Counted from the stretch's first letter, positions 53,693 to 63,100 are shown. The stretch: DNA of 64,000 nt from Pseudobdellovibrionaceae bacterium (GCA_002722705.1 PBMP01000075.1:22267-86266), one strand, 5' to 3'. Program-made: numbers and translations. The notes: generated from the sequence alone by a model not told the origin.

Positions 53693-56600
53693 ATGAATCG
53701 TTTGATTGATTTTTTTGCTAAAAAAGGTGTGTTCGCAGATTTACTCACTGCAGCAGTTATTCTCGTTGGGATTTTTTCAATGATGATGATCCAAAGAGAA
53801 GTCTTTCCTAATGTAAATTTTGACGTGGTCACCATTAATACTATTTTCCCAGGAGCATCCGCAGAGGAAGTTGAGAAGTTGATTACTAATCCGCTTGAAC
53901 AAGACCTTAAAGAAGTGGACGGGATTAAACGAATGACTTCAATTTCTCGAGAAGGAAGAAGCTCTATTACAATAAAACTCGACCCTGATGAAACTACCCA
54001 AACAGAAGGGGAAGCAGACATTCAAGACGTCGTAGATCGATTCACCGACCTTCCCGATGGCGCAGAAGACCCAATCGTCCTTGCGATGGAATCAAAAAAC
54101 CAACCCATCGTTGAAGTAGCTATTAGCGGGGACTTTACTCCGATGGAACTCCGAAAAGAAGCTGATAAAATAGAAAGTGAATTGGAAAGACTTCCAGGAG
54201 TTGCTCGAATAATCAAAAATGGTTACCGAGACCTTGAGATTCGAGTTGAAGCTGACCCTAAAAAGCTATCAACGTATCAACTTTCACTCGATGATGTTGT
54301 TGGAGCACTTGCTGCCCAAAATCTATCTATTCCTGGAGGAGTAGTAGAATCAAACTCTCAAGGAAAAACAACTGAAAGCATTGTGCGAACAATCGGAGAA
54401 TTTGAAACGACTGCTGATGTTGAAAAAACAGTCGTTAGAGCCAATGACATTGGACAATCTACTCAAATTAAGGACATCGCACGTACCTCACTGCAATTAG
54501 AAAAACCTGAGGTTTATTTAAGAACAAATGGCTCTCCATCCATCAGCTTAACCGTTTTAAAAAAAGAAAAAGCAGATGCAATTTCGATAGTTGATGAAGT
54601 AAAGAAAAAAATGAAAGAACTTGAACCTACGATTTCAAAAGGACTGAAATACGAATTTATTAACGACAACTCCTTTTTTATTCGAAGAAGACTTAAAATT
54701 CTTTCAAATAACTTACTTGTTGGGCTCATTCTTGTACTCGTTGTACTTTCTCTTATTCTTCCATTCCGAGTTGCTCTTCTGGTTGCAGTAGGAATCCCAT
54801 TTGCTTTTTTGGGTACGATGATTCTTTTTTATAACAATGGAATCAGCTTAAATATGATTTCTTTGATGGGCCTTATTATTGTCGTTGGAATGCTTGTCGA
54901 TGATGCAATTGTCGTTATGGAAAATGCGGTGAGACTGATGGAAGAAGGGTACTCTCCTATGGATGCTGCAATTTTGGGAACTCAACAAGTTTGGAAACCT
55001 GTAACGGCCTCTGTTCTCACCACAGTACTTGCATTTGCACCGATGCTCATTATGACTGGGATTATGGGAAAATTCATTATGTACCTTCCCCTCGGAGTCA
55101 TTCTAGCCCTACTCATCAGCTTAATAGAAGTCTACTTTGTTCTTCCCCATCATATTTCTTCATGGATTACTTTTAAAAAACGGACAAAAGAAGATTCAAA
55201 GACGATTATGGGAAGAATTCTTACCACTACCGAGACATTCTGGGAAAACAAGATCGTTCCCACTTATGAGCGTTATCTTGCATTTGCAATTAGACGACGC
55301 TACCTCATTGGAGGCGGAGCATTTGCACTTTTTATTGGAACATTAGTAATGGCGGGGTCTCTCATGAGGTTTGTTTTGTTTCCTCCTGATGGAATTGAAA
55401 TTTTCTTTATTCGAACCCAATCTCCTCCTGGAACAGGTATCGATATCACCGAGCAAAGAATTCATGAAATTGAAGATGTCGTATTTCGCCTCCCAAAAGA
55501 AGAACTAGATAACTTCACCACACAAGTTGGACTCATTCGACAAGACAGCTTTGATCCAAATGTAAAAAGAGGAGGAGAATATGCGCAGATTGTGGTCTAT
55601 CTCACCCCAGAATCAAATCGTACCCGTACTGCAAAAGAGATTATTGAAGACCTCCGAGTCAAAATAGGAACTCCTCCCGGATTCACTCGAATTACTTTTG
55701 ATAGAGTAAACCCAGGACCTCCGGTCGGCAAACCCATCAGTGTCGGAATCAAAGGCAAAGACTACCGAGTCATTATGCCAGCCGTTGAGGACCTCAAGAA
55801 AGTAATATCAAAACTGAAAGGGGTTTCTGACGTCAATGACACTTATGTTCAAGGAAAAAATGAATATCGAATTATGGTTAATTCTGCTGAAGCAGCTGCA
55901 GCGGGACTTAATGTCAGTTCTATAGGAAATACCGTACGAGCAGCGTATGAAGGTATTATTGCAACTACAATCAGAAAACTAGACGAAGAAATTGATGTAC
56001 GAGTTTCTCTTCCTAAAGAAGCAAGATCGAGTGCAAAAGCTCTTCATTCGATTAAAATACCAAACCGCTTAGGAAACCTTGTTCCGCTCTCTCAAATTTC
56101 AAAAATAGAACAAGCAACAGGTGTTTCTCTTTACCAACATGAAGAAAATACTCGCCAAGTGAGAATCGAAGCAGACGTAGATGTCAATGTCACCTCAGCA
56201 GTTGAAAGCATGAATTCTATCCGAAAAATGAAAACAGATTTTGAAAAAAATCACCCTGGAGTGACGATGAACTTTGGAGGGGGTGAAGAAGAGGATACCC
56301 AGGAAAGCATGCAATCTCTCGGAAGAGCATTTCTTCTTGCTGCGATGGGGATTTTCTTAATATTGGTTGCAACCTTTAATCAAATTTTTCAACCAATCCT
56401 TATTTTATTAACGATTCCGTTAGGAATCATGAGTGTGATCTGGACATTTTTTGTACACGGACTCCCCTTAAGTTTTATGGGAATGCTTGGAACTATTGCT
56501 CTTGGAGGAGTGATTGTAAATAATGCGATTGTCTTCATGGACTTCGTAAACTCCAATAGAGAGGCTGGTAAAGACCGTTTTGAAAGCATTCGAATGGCTG

Positions 56601-56848
56601 CAAGTCAAAGAATTCGACCTATTTTTCTAACAACAATGACTACCGTTTGTGGTCTTCTCCCTACTGCCTATGGAATTGGCGGAAAAGACCCATTTGTTGT
56701 TCCGGTTGCACTCTCTTTAGGATGGGGAATGTTTTTTGGATCAATCCTCACACTTTTTGTTTTTCCGGCAGCACTTTCAATAATGGACGATTTAGTGGAA
56801 TGGACAAAAAGTAAGTTTCAGAAAAACAAAAGGGAGGAGTCTCTGTAG
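53693..56848 (+). CDS. RND-family efflux transporter (AcrB-like)
   Basis: A 1051-residue inner membrane pump with the usual pair of 6-segment bundles and two large periplasmic loops. Motifs include FPNVNFDVVTINTIFPGAS, the TM4 element LMGLIIVVGMLVDDAIVVMENA with the DD proton relay, and GMLGTIALGGVIVNNAIVFMDF in the second half. The sequence falls with the HAE-like group rather than heavy-metal CzcA types, though the substrate is unknown. No membrane fusion protein gene lies beside it. The stop codon lies inside the terminator loop. Confidence 0.93.
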   Translation: MNRLIDFFAKKGVFADLLTAAVILVGIFSMMMIQREVFPNVNFDVVTINTIFPGASAEEVEKLITNPLEQDLKEVDGIKRMTSISREGRSSITIKLDPDETTQTEGEADIQDVVDRFTDLPDGAEDPIVLAMESKNQPIVEVAISGDFTPMELRKEADKIESELERLPGVARIIKNGYRDLEIRVEADPKKLSTYQLSLDDVVGALAAQNLSIPGGVVESNSQGKTTESIVRTIGEFETTADVEKTVVRANDIGQSTQIKDIARTSLQLEKPEVYLRTNGSPSISLTVLKKEKADAISIVDEVKKKMKELEPTISKGLKYEFINDNSFFIRRRLKILSNNLLVGLILVLVVLSLILPFRVALLVAVGIPFAFLGTMILFYNNGISLNMISLMGLIIVVGMLVDDAIVVMENAVRLMEEGYSPMDAAILGTQQVWKPVTASVLTTVLAFAPMLIMTGIMGKFIMYLPLGVILALLISLIEVYFVLPHHISSWITFKKRTKEDSKTIMGRILTTTETFWENKIVPTYERYLAFAIRRRYLIGGGAFALFIGTLVMAGSLMRFVLFPPDGIEIFFIRTQSPPGTGIDITEQRIHEIEDVVFRLPKEELDNFTTQVGLIRQDSFDPNVKRGGEYAQIVVYLTPESNRTRTAKEIIEDLRVKIGTPPGFTRITFDRVNPGPPVGKPISVGIKGKDYRVIMPAVEDLKKVISKLKGVSDVNDTYVQGKNEYRIMVNSAEAAAAGLNVSSIGNTVRAAYEGIIATTIRKLDEEIDVRVSLPKEARSSAKALHSIKIPNRLGNLVPLSQISKIEQATGVSLYQHEENTRQVRIEADVDVNVTSAVESMNSIRKMKTDFEKNHPGVTMNFGGGEEEDTQESMQSLGRAFLLAAMGIFLILVATFNQIFQPILILLTIPLGIMSVIWTFFVHGLPLSFMGMLGTIALGGVIVNNAIVFMDFVNSNREAGKDRFESIRMAASQRIRPIFLTTMTTVCGLLPTAYGIGGKDPFVVPVALSLGWGMFFGSILTLFVFPAALSIMDDLVEWTKSKFQKNKREESL

Positions 56849-56865
56849 AGAAACTCCTCCCTTTT
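56828..56865. terminator. Bidirectional terminator overlapping the RND stop
   Basis: AAAAGGGAGGAGT (56828-56840) pairs perfectly over 13 bases with ACTCCTCCCTTTT (56853-56865). The TAG stop of the RND gene lies in the loop, so the last codons form the stem. A- and T-rich ends on both sides allow function on either strand. Confidence 0.85.
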
Positions 56866-56887
56866 AAAATAATAAAATTTTTTAAAT

Positions 56888-57193
56888 TTACTTTCTACCG
56901 GCTCTTTTTTGAGACTCTTGAAGCATTCTCATGGCTTGACTCAGCTGGGATTGATTCACCCCTGCTTTGCCTCCTCCCATGCCACCCATTGCAGCAAAAG
57001 GGTTAGCCCCTGCACCACCGGCGCCACCCATCATCTTTTGTAAGTTTCCAATGGCTTCATTCATATTTTTTGCTCCAGGAAACGCCATTTTCAGCATCTG
57101 CTCACTGACTTTCTTTAGCTTTATAAAAATAAAAATATTCACACCCGTAAGTAAACCTACGAAAACCCAACTCACAATTGTCCAAGTACTCAT
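56888..57193 (-). CDS. Small Met/Gly-rich membrane protein
   Basis: A 101-residue protein. One N-terminal membrane segment (TWTIVSWVFVGLLTGVNIFIFI), a basic turn (KLKKVSEQ), then a Gly/Met/Ala-rich low-complexity part (MMGGAGGAGANPFAAMGGM) and an amphipathic Gln-rich end. I chose the ATG at 57193, with GGAG some 12 bases ahead. Family unknown. Confidence 0.6.
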   Translation of the reverse strand: MSTWTIVSWVFVGLLTGVNIFIFIKLKKVSEQMLKMAFPGAKNMNEAIGNLQKMMGGAGGAGANPFAAMGGMGGGKAGVNQSQLSQAMRMLQESQKRAGRK

Positions 57194-57345
57194 ATCTAAA
57201 AATATCTCCATGCACAGGAGATACTGAGATTTTGATTCAGAGTCAATCAAAACCCAAAAACAGCCTTAGATGATCAAGTTTTTAAACAACAGAACACTAC
57301 CCTTTTCTGACTCTCTTTAAACTCGACTATAACAAATAAAAAAAA

Positions 57346-58107
57346 TCAACCTCTCCCATCCTCTGAAGGCCAAATTAAAGGACGAGGTAATATTTTGGGA
57401 TCAATTTTGAAATACTTCTCAAAACATTTTTCACAGAAACGTTCGGGGACCGGAAGCGCGTCAAAACTCTTTTTCTTCTCTCCTGCATAATAAAAGGGAG
57501 TCAAGCTCCAAGAAACCCATTGTCTCACCCATTCTTTTTCAGACAAAGGAACTTCATCCATCGGAAATTGAATTTCTAAACGCATTCCGGCTCCCGGAAA
57601 ACGAATCCCCATCCATTTTTTTTCATCAAGATCAATCGAAGTGGCATAACAGGCTTTTCCTTTTTCTTCTTGAACTAAAAAGAAAAACTCTCGTGCGACT
57701 AAAACTTTGGAAAGATTTTTTTTCAAACAATCAGGGGTCTCCTCATCTTCCAAACCCTCAAGTTCAAAGTAAGGAGTCTGTTCAAGTTTGAGTCGATAAA
57801 TATAAGAGTATTTCTCCTTTTTCTTTACCGCAGATTCATGAAGTCCTTTAAGGCACTTTGCTGCTTGAACTACGTTGATGGTCTCTTTGATTAAATCAAA
57901 AGGATCGACACAGTCCATCTGATCACTCTGTGTGGTTCGAGTATGATAATCCACACCTCCTGGTCCCGCATCAGGAGTAGCTCGATCCCAAAGAGGACGC
58001 CTTATCTTTAAAGGAGAAGCGATGATCACCTCAAAGCTTTTTTTATTTATCGGAGCGCTTGAGCACCCCCCCAATAAGCAACAGATCAAAAGCCATCTAA
58101 AGTTCAT
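57346..58107 (-). CDS. Lipoprotein of unknown function
   Basis: A 253-residue lipoprotein: lipobox LLGGC (Cys15). The mature part carries several Cys (MDCVDPFD, AAKCLKG, PDCLKK, KACYA, FCEKCFEKY), the CEKC pair suggesting a metal or disulfide. The start overlaps the PlsC gene by 11 bases. No known domain was recognised. Confidence 0.65.
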   Translation of the reverse strand: MNFRWLLICCLLGGCSSAPINKKSFEVIIASPLKIRRPLWDRATPDAGPGGVDYHTRTTQSDQMDCVDPFDLIKETINVVQAAKCLKGLHESAVKKKEKYSYIYRLKLEQTPYFELEGLEDEETPDCLKKNLSKVLVAREFFFLVQEEKGKACYATSIDLDEKKWMGIRFPGAGMRLEIQFPMDEVPLSEKEWVRQWVSWSLTPFYYAGEKKKSFDALPVPERFCEKCFEKYFKIDPKILPRPLIWPSEDGRG

Positions 58108-58813
58108 TCATTGAATTTAACATGATTTCTCTTACCTGTTGAAGTAATGAATCTGCATCTTTTGAAGTAAGCCCGGTTGTTGGGATGGGTTGAAGTTGTT
58201 TAATTTTTATTTTTCCGGATTTCAAAATGAAGTTTTTTGAAGAAAAAAGATGAGTGGTACGAGATGAAACCCAAGGAACAACTGGAATTCCTGCGTCAAT
58301 GGCCAAATGAAAAGCTCCTTTTTTGAAAGGAAGAAGTGGCTTCTCAGAGGTATTTCGAGTTCCTTCTGGAAAAATCCAAACGGATTTTTTTTCTTTTCTC
58401 ACTTGAGCTGCAACTGATTTTAATGCACCGACGGATTTCATTTGGTTTTTTCGGTCTAAAAATAAATTTCCCCCCATCCAAAAAAACCATCCAAAAAAGG
58501 GAATCCAACGAATTTCTTTTTTTCCAATACAAACCATATTTTGAGGGTATATCTTTGCATAAACAACCACATCCAAGGCGGATTGATGATTCGCGACCAA
58601 TACATAGGATTCCGGAAGTTTTTGATCAAAACCTTCGAGTTCAAGTTCTAAACCCAAGATTTTTTGAGAAACAGAGCCAAACAGATATGCCCCAAAAGCA
58701 TTAAAATCGACCGAAAATAAAAAAAGAAAAGGATAAATGAATATTGAAAACGCACAACAAAAACAAAGCCAAAAAAGAACAAATAAAAGTCGAATCACAG
58801 AGAGAATGATCAT
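58097..58813 (-). CDS. plsC: 1-acyl-sn-glycerol-3-phosphate acyltransferase
   Basis: A 238-residue enzyme that adds the second acyl chain to make phosphatidic acid. N-terminal membrane segments, motif I NHQSALD, motif III FPEGTRN, PVVPW motif IV. The ATG at 58813 overlaps the mvaB stop (ATGA). A second, more divergent acyltransferase is at 41977. Confidence 0.9.
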   Translation of the reverse strand: MIILSVIRLLFVLFWLCFCCAFSIFIYPFLFLFSVDFNAFGAYLFGSVSQKILGLELELEGFDQKLPESYVLVANHQSALDVVVYAKIYPQNMVCIGKKEIRWIPFFGWFFWMGGNLFLDRKNQMKSVGALKSVAAQVRKEKKSVWIFPEGTRNTSEKPLLPFKKGAFHLAIDAGIPVVPWVSSRTTHLFSSKNFILKSGKIKIKQLQPIPTTGLTSKDADSLLQQVREIMLNSMNEL

Positions 58814-59727
58814 TTTCTTTTCTTTTGTTGAGACCAATAGGCCTGAAGATACTTACTTGAAATGGATCGTTTCATTTTTTTTGCCATCTTTAAGCTGGTT
58901 TCACATAAGCGTTCCAAATGAACTCCCGTCTTAATTCCCATTCCTTCAAAAAGATAAATCAAATCTTCAGTCGCTAAATTTCCTGTTGCTCCTGGAGCAA
59001 AAGGACAACCACCAAGTCCTCCTGCCGAACTATCAAAAACCCTCACTCCCATTTGATAAGAAAACAGTGCATTTGCAAGTGCAGTTCCTCTAGTATCATG
59101 AAAGTGAACAGCTAATTGATCTAAATAACCTTTCTGTTCCGCTTTTTTGAGAACTGCTTCCACTTCTCTAGGGGTAGCCACACCAATTGTATCTCCTAAA
59201 GAAACTTCTTCGACTCCTGCTGAAAGTAAAGCCTCTGTGACCCTCATCGCCTGACTTGCTTTAATTTTTCCGTCGAACGGACAACCAAATACCGTAGAGA
59301 CATAACCTCGTACTCTCATTTTTTCTGCAAGCGCTCTTTGAATCACCTTTTTTTGAACGCTGATCGACTCTTTAACGGTCATTCCTATATTTGCTTTTGC
59401 AAAACCATCAGATGCAGCGGTAAATACGGCAATTGATTTAACTCCTGAGTCTAAAGCCCGATCAAGTCCTCGTTCATTTGGAACCAAAACCCACGAATTC
59501 TTTAAAGGAAGGTGAATTTTTTTTCTTTTAATTGACTCGATAATCTTCTCTGAATCCGCCATTTGAGGAATTCGATCTGGCCGAACAAACGCTCCTACCT
59601 CGATTTCTTTAAGGCCAGAATCATAAAGAGCTTCCATAAACCATAACTTGGTTGATGTTGAAACCAATGTAGGTTCATTTTGAAGTCCATCTCTTGCCCC
59701 TACTTCAAAAATACGAACTCGTTCCAT
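58810..59727 (-). CDS. mvaB: Hydroxymethylglutaryl-CoA lyase
   Basis: A 305-residue TIM-barrel enzyme of the DRE-TIM family that splits HMG-CoA into acetoacetate and acetyl-CoA, the last step of leucine breakdown. R12/D13 (GARDGLQNE), metal ligands H208 and H210 (AVHFHDT), and catalytic Cys241 in GGLGGCPFAPGATGN. The start overlaps the BCCP stop (TAATG). Confidence 0.94.
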   Translation of the reverse strand: MERVRIFEVGARDGLQNEPTLVSTSTKLWFMEALYDSGLKEIEVGAFVRPDRIPQMADSEKIIESIKRKKIHLPLKNSWVLVPNERGLDRALDSGVKSIAVFTAASDGFAKANIGMTVKESISVQKKVIQRALAEKMRVRGYVSTVFGCPFDGKIKASQAMRVTEALLSAGVEEVSLGDTIGVATPREVEAVLKKAEQKGYLDQLAVHFHDTRGTALANALFSYQMGVRVFDSSAGGLGGCPFAPGATGNLATEDLIYLFEGMGIKTGVHLERLCETSLKMAKKMKRSISSKYLQAYWSQQKKRK

Positions 59728-60191
59728 TAGTTTTTTTCCTCTATGTCCAAATACCGTGTCCCTGGGCTTAATTGCTCACCTTCTGAAACATGGAGTTTTT
59801 TTACTTTTCCTTTTAGAGGGCTTTTAATCGTAAATTCCATTTTCATTGCTTCTACTTTGAGAAGATCGGTTCCTTCATCAACCTGATCTCCTTCTTGTAC
59901 TAAGATTTTTCTTACCTTTCCTGGAAATTGAGCAATCAAATCAGATTCATCTGAATGACTCGCTGAACCTCTTTTTTTCACAAGTTTCTTTCCGTAAAAA
60001 GAAGAACCACCGAGATTCATCCATACTTGCTCTCCTTTTTTTCCATAAATAAATCGAATTTGATGTTTTTTCCCATTTTCATCCACTCGACTTGCAATAG
60101 CCCATCCTCCAGGTCGTCTTTCAATTTCCCAAGAATAAGATCCCTGAATCGAAAGCTTTTTACTTCCTAACTGAAAACGAGACTCAGACAT
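59727..60191 (-). CDS. Biotin carboxyl carrier part of methylcrotonyl-CoA carboxylase
   Basis: A 154-residue protein with an N-terminal beta region like the BT domain of MCC alpha and a C-terminal biotinyl domain with K117 in EAMKME. In most species this is fused to the biotin carboxylase; here it is separate, overlapping it by 8 bases. GGAGGAATC precedes the ATG at 60191. Confidence 0.88.
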   Translation of the reverse strand: MSESRFQLGSKKLSIQGSYSWEIERRPGGWAIASRVDENGKKHQIRFIYGKKGEQVWMNLGGSSFYGKKLVKKRGSASHSDESDLIAQFPGKVRKILVQEGDQVDEGTDLLKVEAMKMEFTIKSPLKGKVKKLHVSEGEQLSPGTRYLDIEEKN

Positions 60192-61632
60192 GATTCCTCC
60201 ACGGTGACGCAAAAGATGAAGAACTCTGTTTCTCTAATTGAACTCCCCAACCCTGTTGATCTAATTGAAACAACAAGCTCTTTTGATTTTCATTCATATT
60301 CAAATCAAAAGAACCTAACTCTCTTTCCAAAAACTCCGTATCTATTTTTCCTTCAATCACAGCGGGGTGATCTGCAATGGCCTGAAGATAGGCCTGATTC
60401 GTTCCAATTCCGACAATCCCAAGAAGCTTCAGGGTTTCTCTCATTTTAGAAACTGCACGATCTCGATTCGAAGCCGAAACAATGAGTTTTGCAAGCATCG
60501 GGTCAAATCCTGTAGTGATCGTTTGGCCAACCTCAATTCCAGAGTCAATTCGAATTCCTTCTCCTAGCGGCCAAACTAATTGAGTAATTGTTCCAGGAGT
60601 GGGCATAAACCCTTGCGAAGGGTCTTCTGCGTAAAGCCTCACTTCAATTGAGTGTCCTCTCGATTCTGGGACTACAGGTAATTGATAATTTTTAGGATCC
60701 TTTGCAAGGCTCAATTGCTCCCACACCAAATCAACACCAGTAATAGATTCCGTCACCGGATGTTCAACTTGAAGTCGAGTATTCATTTCTAAAAAGTAAA
60801 ACTCAGGATTTGAAGCGTGGTGCCCTTCTACCAAAAACTCGACTGTTCCAGCATTTCTATATCCAATCGTTTCAACAAAACTCACTGCTGCTTGATGAAT
60901 TTTTTCTTTTAACTCATCACTTAAAAATAAGGCAGGAGCTTCTTCCCATACCTTTTGATGCCGTCGTTGGAGACTGCACTCTCTTTCATAAAAATGAATA
61001 CCGTTTCCTCTTCCATCTCCAAAAACTTGAACCTCAATATGCCTTGGCTTCTCTAAGAGTTTTTCAATAAAAAGAGTTCCATCTCCAAAAGAAGAAATAG
61101 CTTCAGCGGCTGCAGACTCTGCGGCTTCCTCGAGCTCAGCTTCGGAATCGACTCTTCTCATTCCCTTCCCTCCTCCTCCAGCAGCTGCTTTTAAAAGAAG
61201 TGGAAAACCAATTTTTTTTGATTCAACTAAACAAGATTGTAAATCACTGACCTTTGCCCAAGGAAGCGTAGGAACATTTGCTTTTTCTGCTACTTTTTTT
61301 GCAGAAATTTTTTCCCCAAGCGCTTCCATCGTTTCAGGAGTGGGTCCAACAAAACCGATTCCTGCTTTCTCAAGCGCTCTTACAAATGGGGCTCTTTCAG
61401 ATAAAAAGCCATACCCAGGGTGAACAAGATCTGCCCCCGACTTTTGAGCGGCCCTCACTATTTCTTCAATAGAGAGGTAACTCTCCACTTCAATACGTTC
61501 ATCTGCAAAAGTAAGATGTCTCGCTTCACTATCTGCAGCTGTATAAATGGCAACAGTCTGCATTCCCATTGCTTTTGCTGTTTGAAAAACTCGACAAGCA
61601 ATTTCAGATCGATTTGCAACTAAAACCTTCAT
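60184..61632 (-). CDS. Biotin carboxylase subunit (MCC alpha, truncated form)
   Basis: A 482-residue ATP-grasp enzyme that carboxylates biotin. Features: HPGYGFLSE, Gly-rich AAAGGGGKGMRRV, EKLLEKPRHIEVQV, HPVTESITGVDLV and MNTRLQVEHPVT. It stops after the BC domain, where the linker to the biotinyl domain normally follows. With the next gene it makes a full MCC alpha. The beta subunit (carboxyltransferase) is not in the window. It starts two bases after the hydratase stop. Confidence 0.92.
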   Translation of the reverse strand: MKVLVANRSEIACRVFQTAKAMGMQTVAIYTAADSEARHLTFADERIEVESYLSIEEIVRAAQKSGADLVHPGYGFLSERAPFVRALEKAGIGFVGPTPETMEALGEKISAKKVAEKANVPTLPWAKVSDLQSCLVESKKIGFPLLLKAAAGGGGKGMRRVDSEAELEEAAESAAAEAISSFGDGTLFIEKLLEKPRHIEVQVFGDGRGNGIHFYERECSLQRRHQKVWEEAPALFLSDELKEKIHQAAVSFVETIGYRNAGTVEFLVEGHHASNPEFYFLEMNTRLQVEHPVTESITGVDLVWEQLSLAKDPKNYQLPVVPESRGHSIEVRLYAEDPSQGFMPTPGTITQLVWPLGEGIRIDSGIEVGQTITTGFDPMLAKLIVSASNRDRAVSKMRETLKLLGIVGIGTNQAYLQAIADHPAVIEGKIDTEFLERELGSFDLNMNENQKSLLFQLDQQGWGVQLEKQSSSSFASPWRNHV

Positions 61633-61634
61633 TC

Positions 61635-62435
61635 TTATTCCTTAATCCAATTGGGTTTTCGTTTTTCTAAAAACGCTCGAACTCCCTCTTGCCCTTCATC
61701 AGAAACACGAAGTTGAGCAAGTGCATCGGCAATCATTTCAAGCGGGTCATCCATATGATTACGAGATTCCGGCCAAGCCAGATCTAAAACGAGTCGTTTT
61801 GCAGCCATAATCGCCTGAGGTCCACAAAGGACAACTGACGAAAGAATTTCATTGACCTTATCATTGAGCGCATTTTCATCAGAGACGACTTCATGAATGA
61901 GTCCAATCTCTCTGGCGAGTTTTGCTCCAAATCTCTCCGCACTGACAAAAAGACGTCGAGCATGAGACGCTCCTATTTTTGAAATCACAAAAGGTCCAAT
62001 GCATGCAGGAATAATCCCCAACCTCACTTCGCTTAAACTAAATACGGTTGATTCGGTTGCAATTGCGACGTCACAAATACTCACTAGACCTACCCCTCCC
62101 CCAATCGCTGCACCATGAATCGCCCCAATGACTGGCTTTGAAAATTGATTCATTTGATTAAAAAGATGAGCAAGTTTTCGAGTATCAGCTAAATTTTCTT
62201 CATATGAAAATTCAACGGATTCCTTCATCCAATTGAGGTCACCTCCTGCGCAGAAAACCTTTCCTTCTCCTCTTAAAACGACAGCTCGAACTGAATCTTT
62301 TTGCGCTTCTTTTGAGAAAACTTGTTTGAGCTCTTCAATGACTAAATCATTGAAGGCGTTTCTCACTTCAGGCCGATTGAGTTTTACAGTGAGAACACCA
62401 CTTTCTTCTTTGATATCGAGAGTTTGATAAGACAT
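61635..62435 (-). CDS. liuC: Enoyl-CoA hydratase family, probably methylglutaconyl-CoA hydratase
   Basis: A 266-residue crotonase-fold enzyme. Oxyanion motif GEGKVFCAGGDLNWM, GAIHGAAIGGGVGLVSICD, and Glu of SEVRLGIIPA. Within a cluster with MCC and HMG-CoA lyase it fits the 3-methylglutaconyl-CoA step of leucine degradation. It is the first gene of the cluster in this window; isovaleryl-CoA dehydrogenase and MCC beta are missing upstream. Confidence 0.85.
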   Translation of the reverse strand: MSYQTLDIKEESGVLTVKLNRPEVRNAFNDLVIEELKQVFSKEAQKDSVRAVVLRGEGKVFCAGGDLNWMKESVEFSYEENLADTRKLAHLFNQMNQFSKPVIGAIHGAAIGGGVGLVSICDVAIATESTVFSLSEVRLGIIPACIGPFVISKIGASHARRLFVSAERFGAKLAREIGLIHEVVSDENALNDKVNEILSSVVLCGPQAIMAAKRLVLDLAWPESRNHMDDPLEMIADALAQLRVSDEGQEGVRAFLEKRKPNWIKE

Positions 62436-62452
62436 ACGGCAGGCATATCACG

Positions 62453-62684
62453 AGAATTGAATTCAACCCAAAAATTTTAATCCGAAGATCCAGATGTGAC
62501 TGGTTTAAACAAATTCTTGGTGGATCTCTACGTTCCAAAGCCTTCCAAAATCAAGAGACTGAAGTGGCAATAAAGATTCAGATTCTGAACAAAATGCCAA
62601 TTAGGAATACCTTCATCTATGACTCGAATCATATAATAACACACAGAATTAAGTCTACCTTACTGTTTTTTAAGGTAATTATCT
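62453..62684 (+). pseudogene. Transposase C-terminal remnant
   Basis: One frame reads RCDWFKQILGGSLRSKAFQ then NQETEVAIKIQILNKMP, a pattern like the C-terminus of DDE transposases of IS5-like type (FK-ILGG-L-SR-F-NQ-E-IK--ILN-M). The frame is open for about 75 codons and ends at TAA near 62682. It has no start codon of its own and no terminal repeats, so it looks like a decayed fragment. Confidence 0.5.
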
Positions 62685-62708
62685 AACAGTCTGAAATTAT
62701 AAATACCA

Positions 62709-62737
62709 TTGACGTATAATACAGTATAACGTATAAT
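62709..62737 (+). promoter_or_regulatory. Promoter of the toxin-antitoxin module
   Basis: TTGACG (62709-62714), 17-base spacer, TATAAT (62732-62737). Near-consensus sigma70. It lies within the repeats listed next. Confidence 0.75.
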
Positions 62738-62750
62738 ATATCATACGTCA
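62710..62750. promoter_or_regulatory. Operator repeats of the toxin-antitoxin module
   Basis: TGACGTAT (62710-62717) and ATACGTCA (62743-62750) form an 8-base inverted pair. ACGTATAATA is repeated directly at 62712 and 62729. Bases 62729-62748 form a 20-base palindrome with one mismatched pair. These overlap the promoter and probably bind the antitoxin complex. Confidence 0.65.
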
Positions 62751-62779
62751 GCCACTAACGACAAGGGAAACCCACAACA

Positions 62780-63085
62780 ATGAGTAAATGGACTGTCGAA
62801 ATGACTGATGAAGCGAGAGCTAAGCTTACAGACTTACTTTCTCGTAAAGAAATAAATAACGCCGATGTGAAAGTCCTTTTGAGGTGGGTTGATGAAATGG
62901 AAGAATTTGGTCCCAAGTACATTGCTCAGTCGGCGGAATGGCATGACCATGAGCTTGAAAGAGATTGGGCGGGATTTCGTTCTTCGGCATTTAGTAGTTC
63001 CGGCAGAGTTATTTACCGGATTGATGATAACAAAATCATAGTAGAGGTTCATCGTGTGACTGCTAATCACGATTATAAGAAATAA
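62780..63085 (+). CDS. RelE/ParE-like toxin
   Basis: A 101-residue protein with the RelE/ParE fold pattern: helices first, then DWAGFRSSAFSSSGRVIYRI and IIVEVHRVTANHDYKK at the end. Such toxins cleave ribosome-bound mRNA (RelE) or inhibit gyrase (ParE); the basic, His-containing C-terminus favours neither decisively. The toxin comes first, as in higBA systems. The antitoxin gene follows 15 bases later. Confidence 0.75.
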   Translation: MSKWTVEMTDEARAKLTDLLSRKEINNADVKVLLRWVDEMEEFGPKYIAQSAEWHDHELERDWAGFRSSAFSSSGRVIYRIDDNKIIVEVHRVTANHDYKK

Positions 63086-63100
63086 AACCTTGAGGTAATT

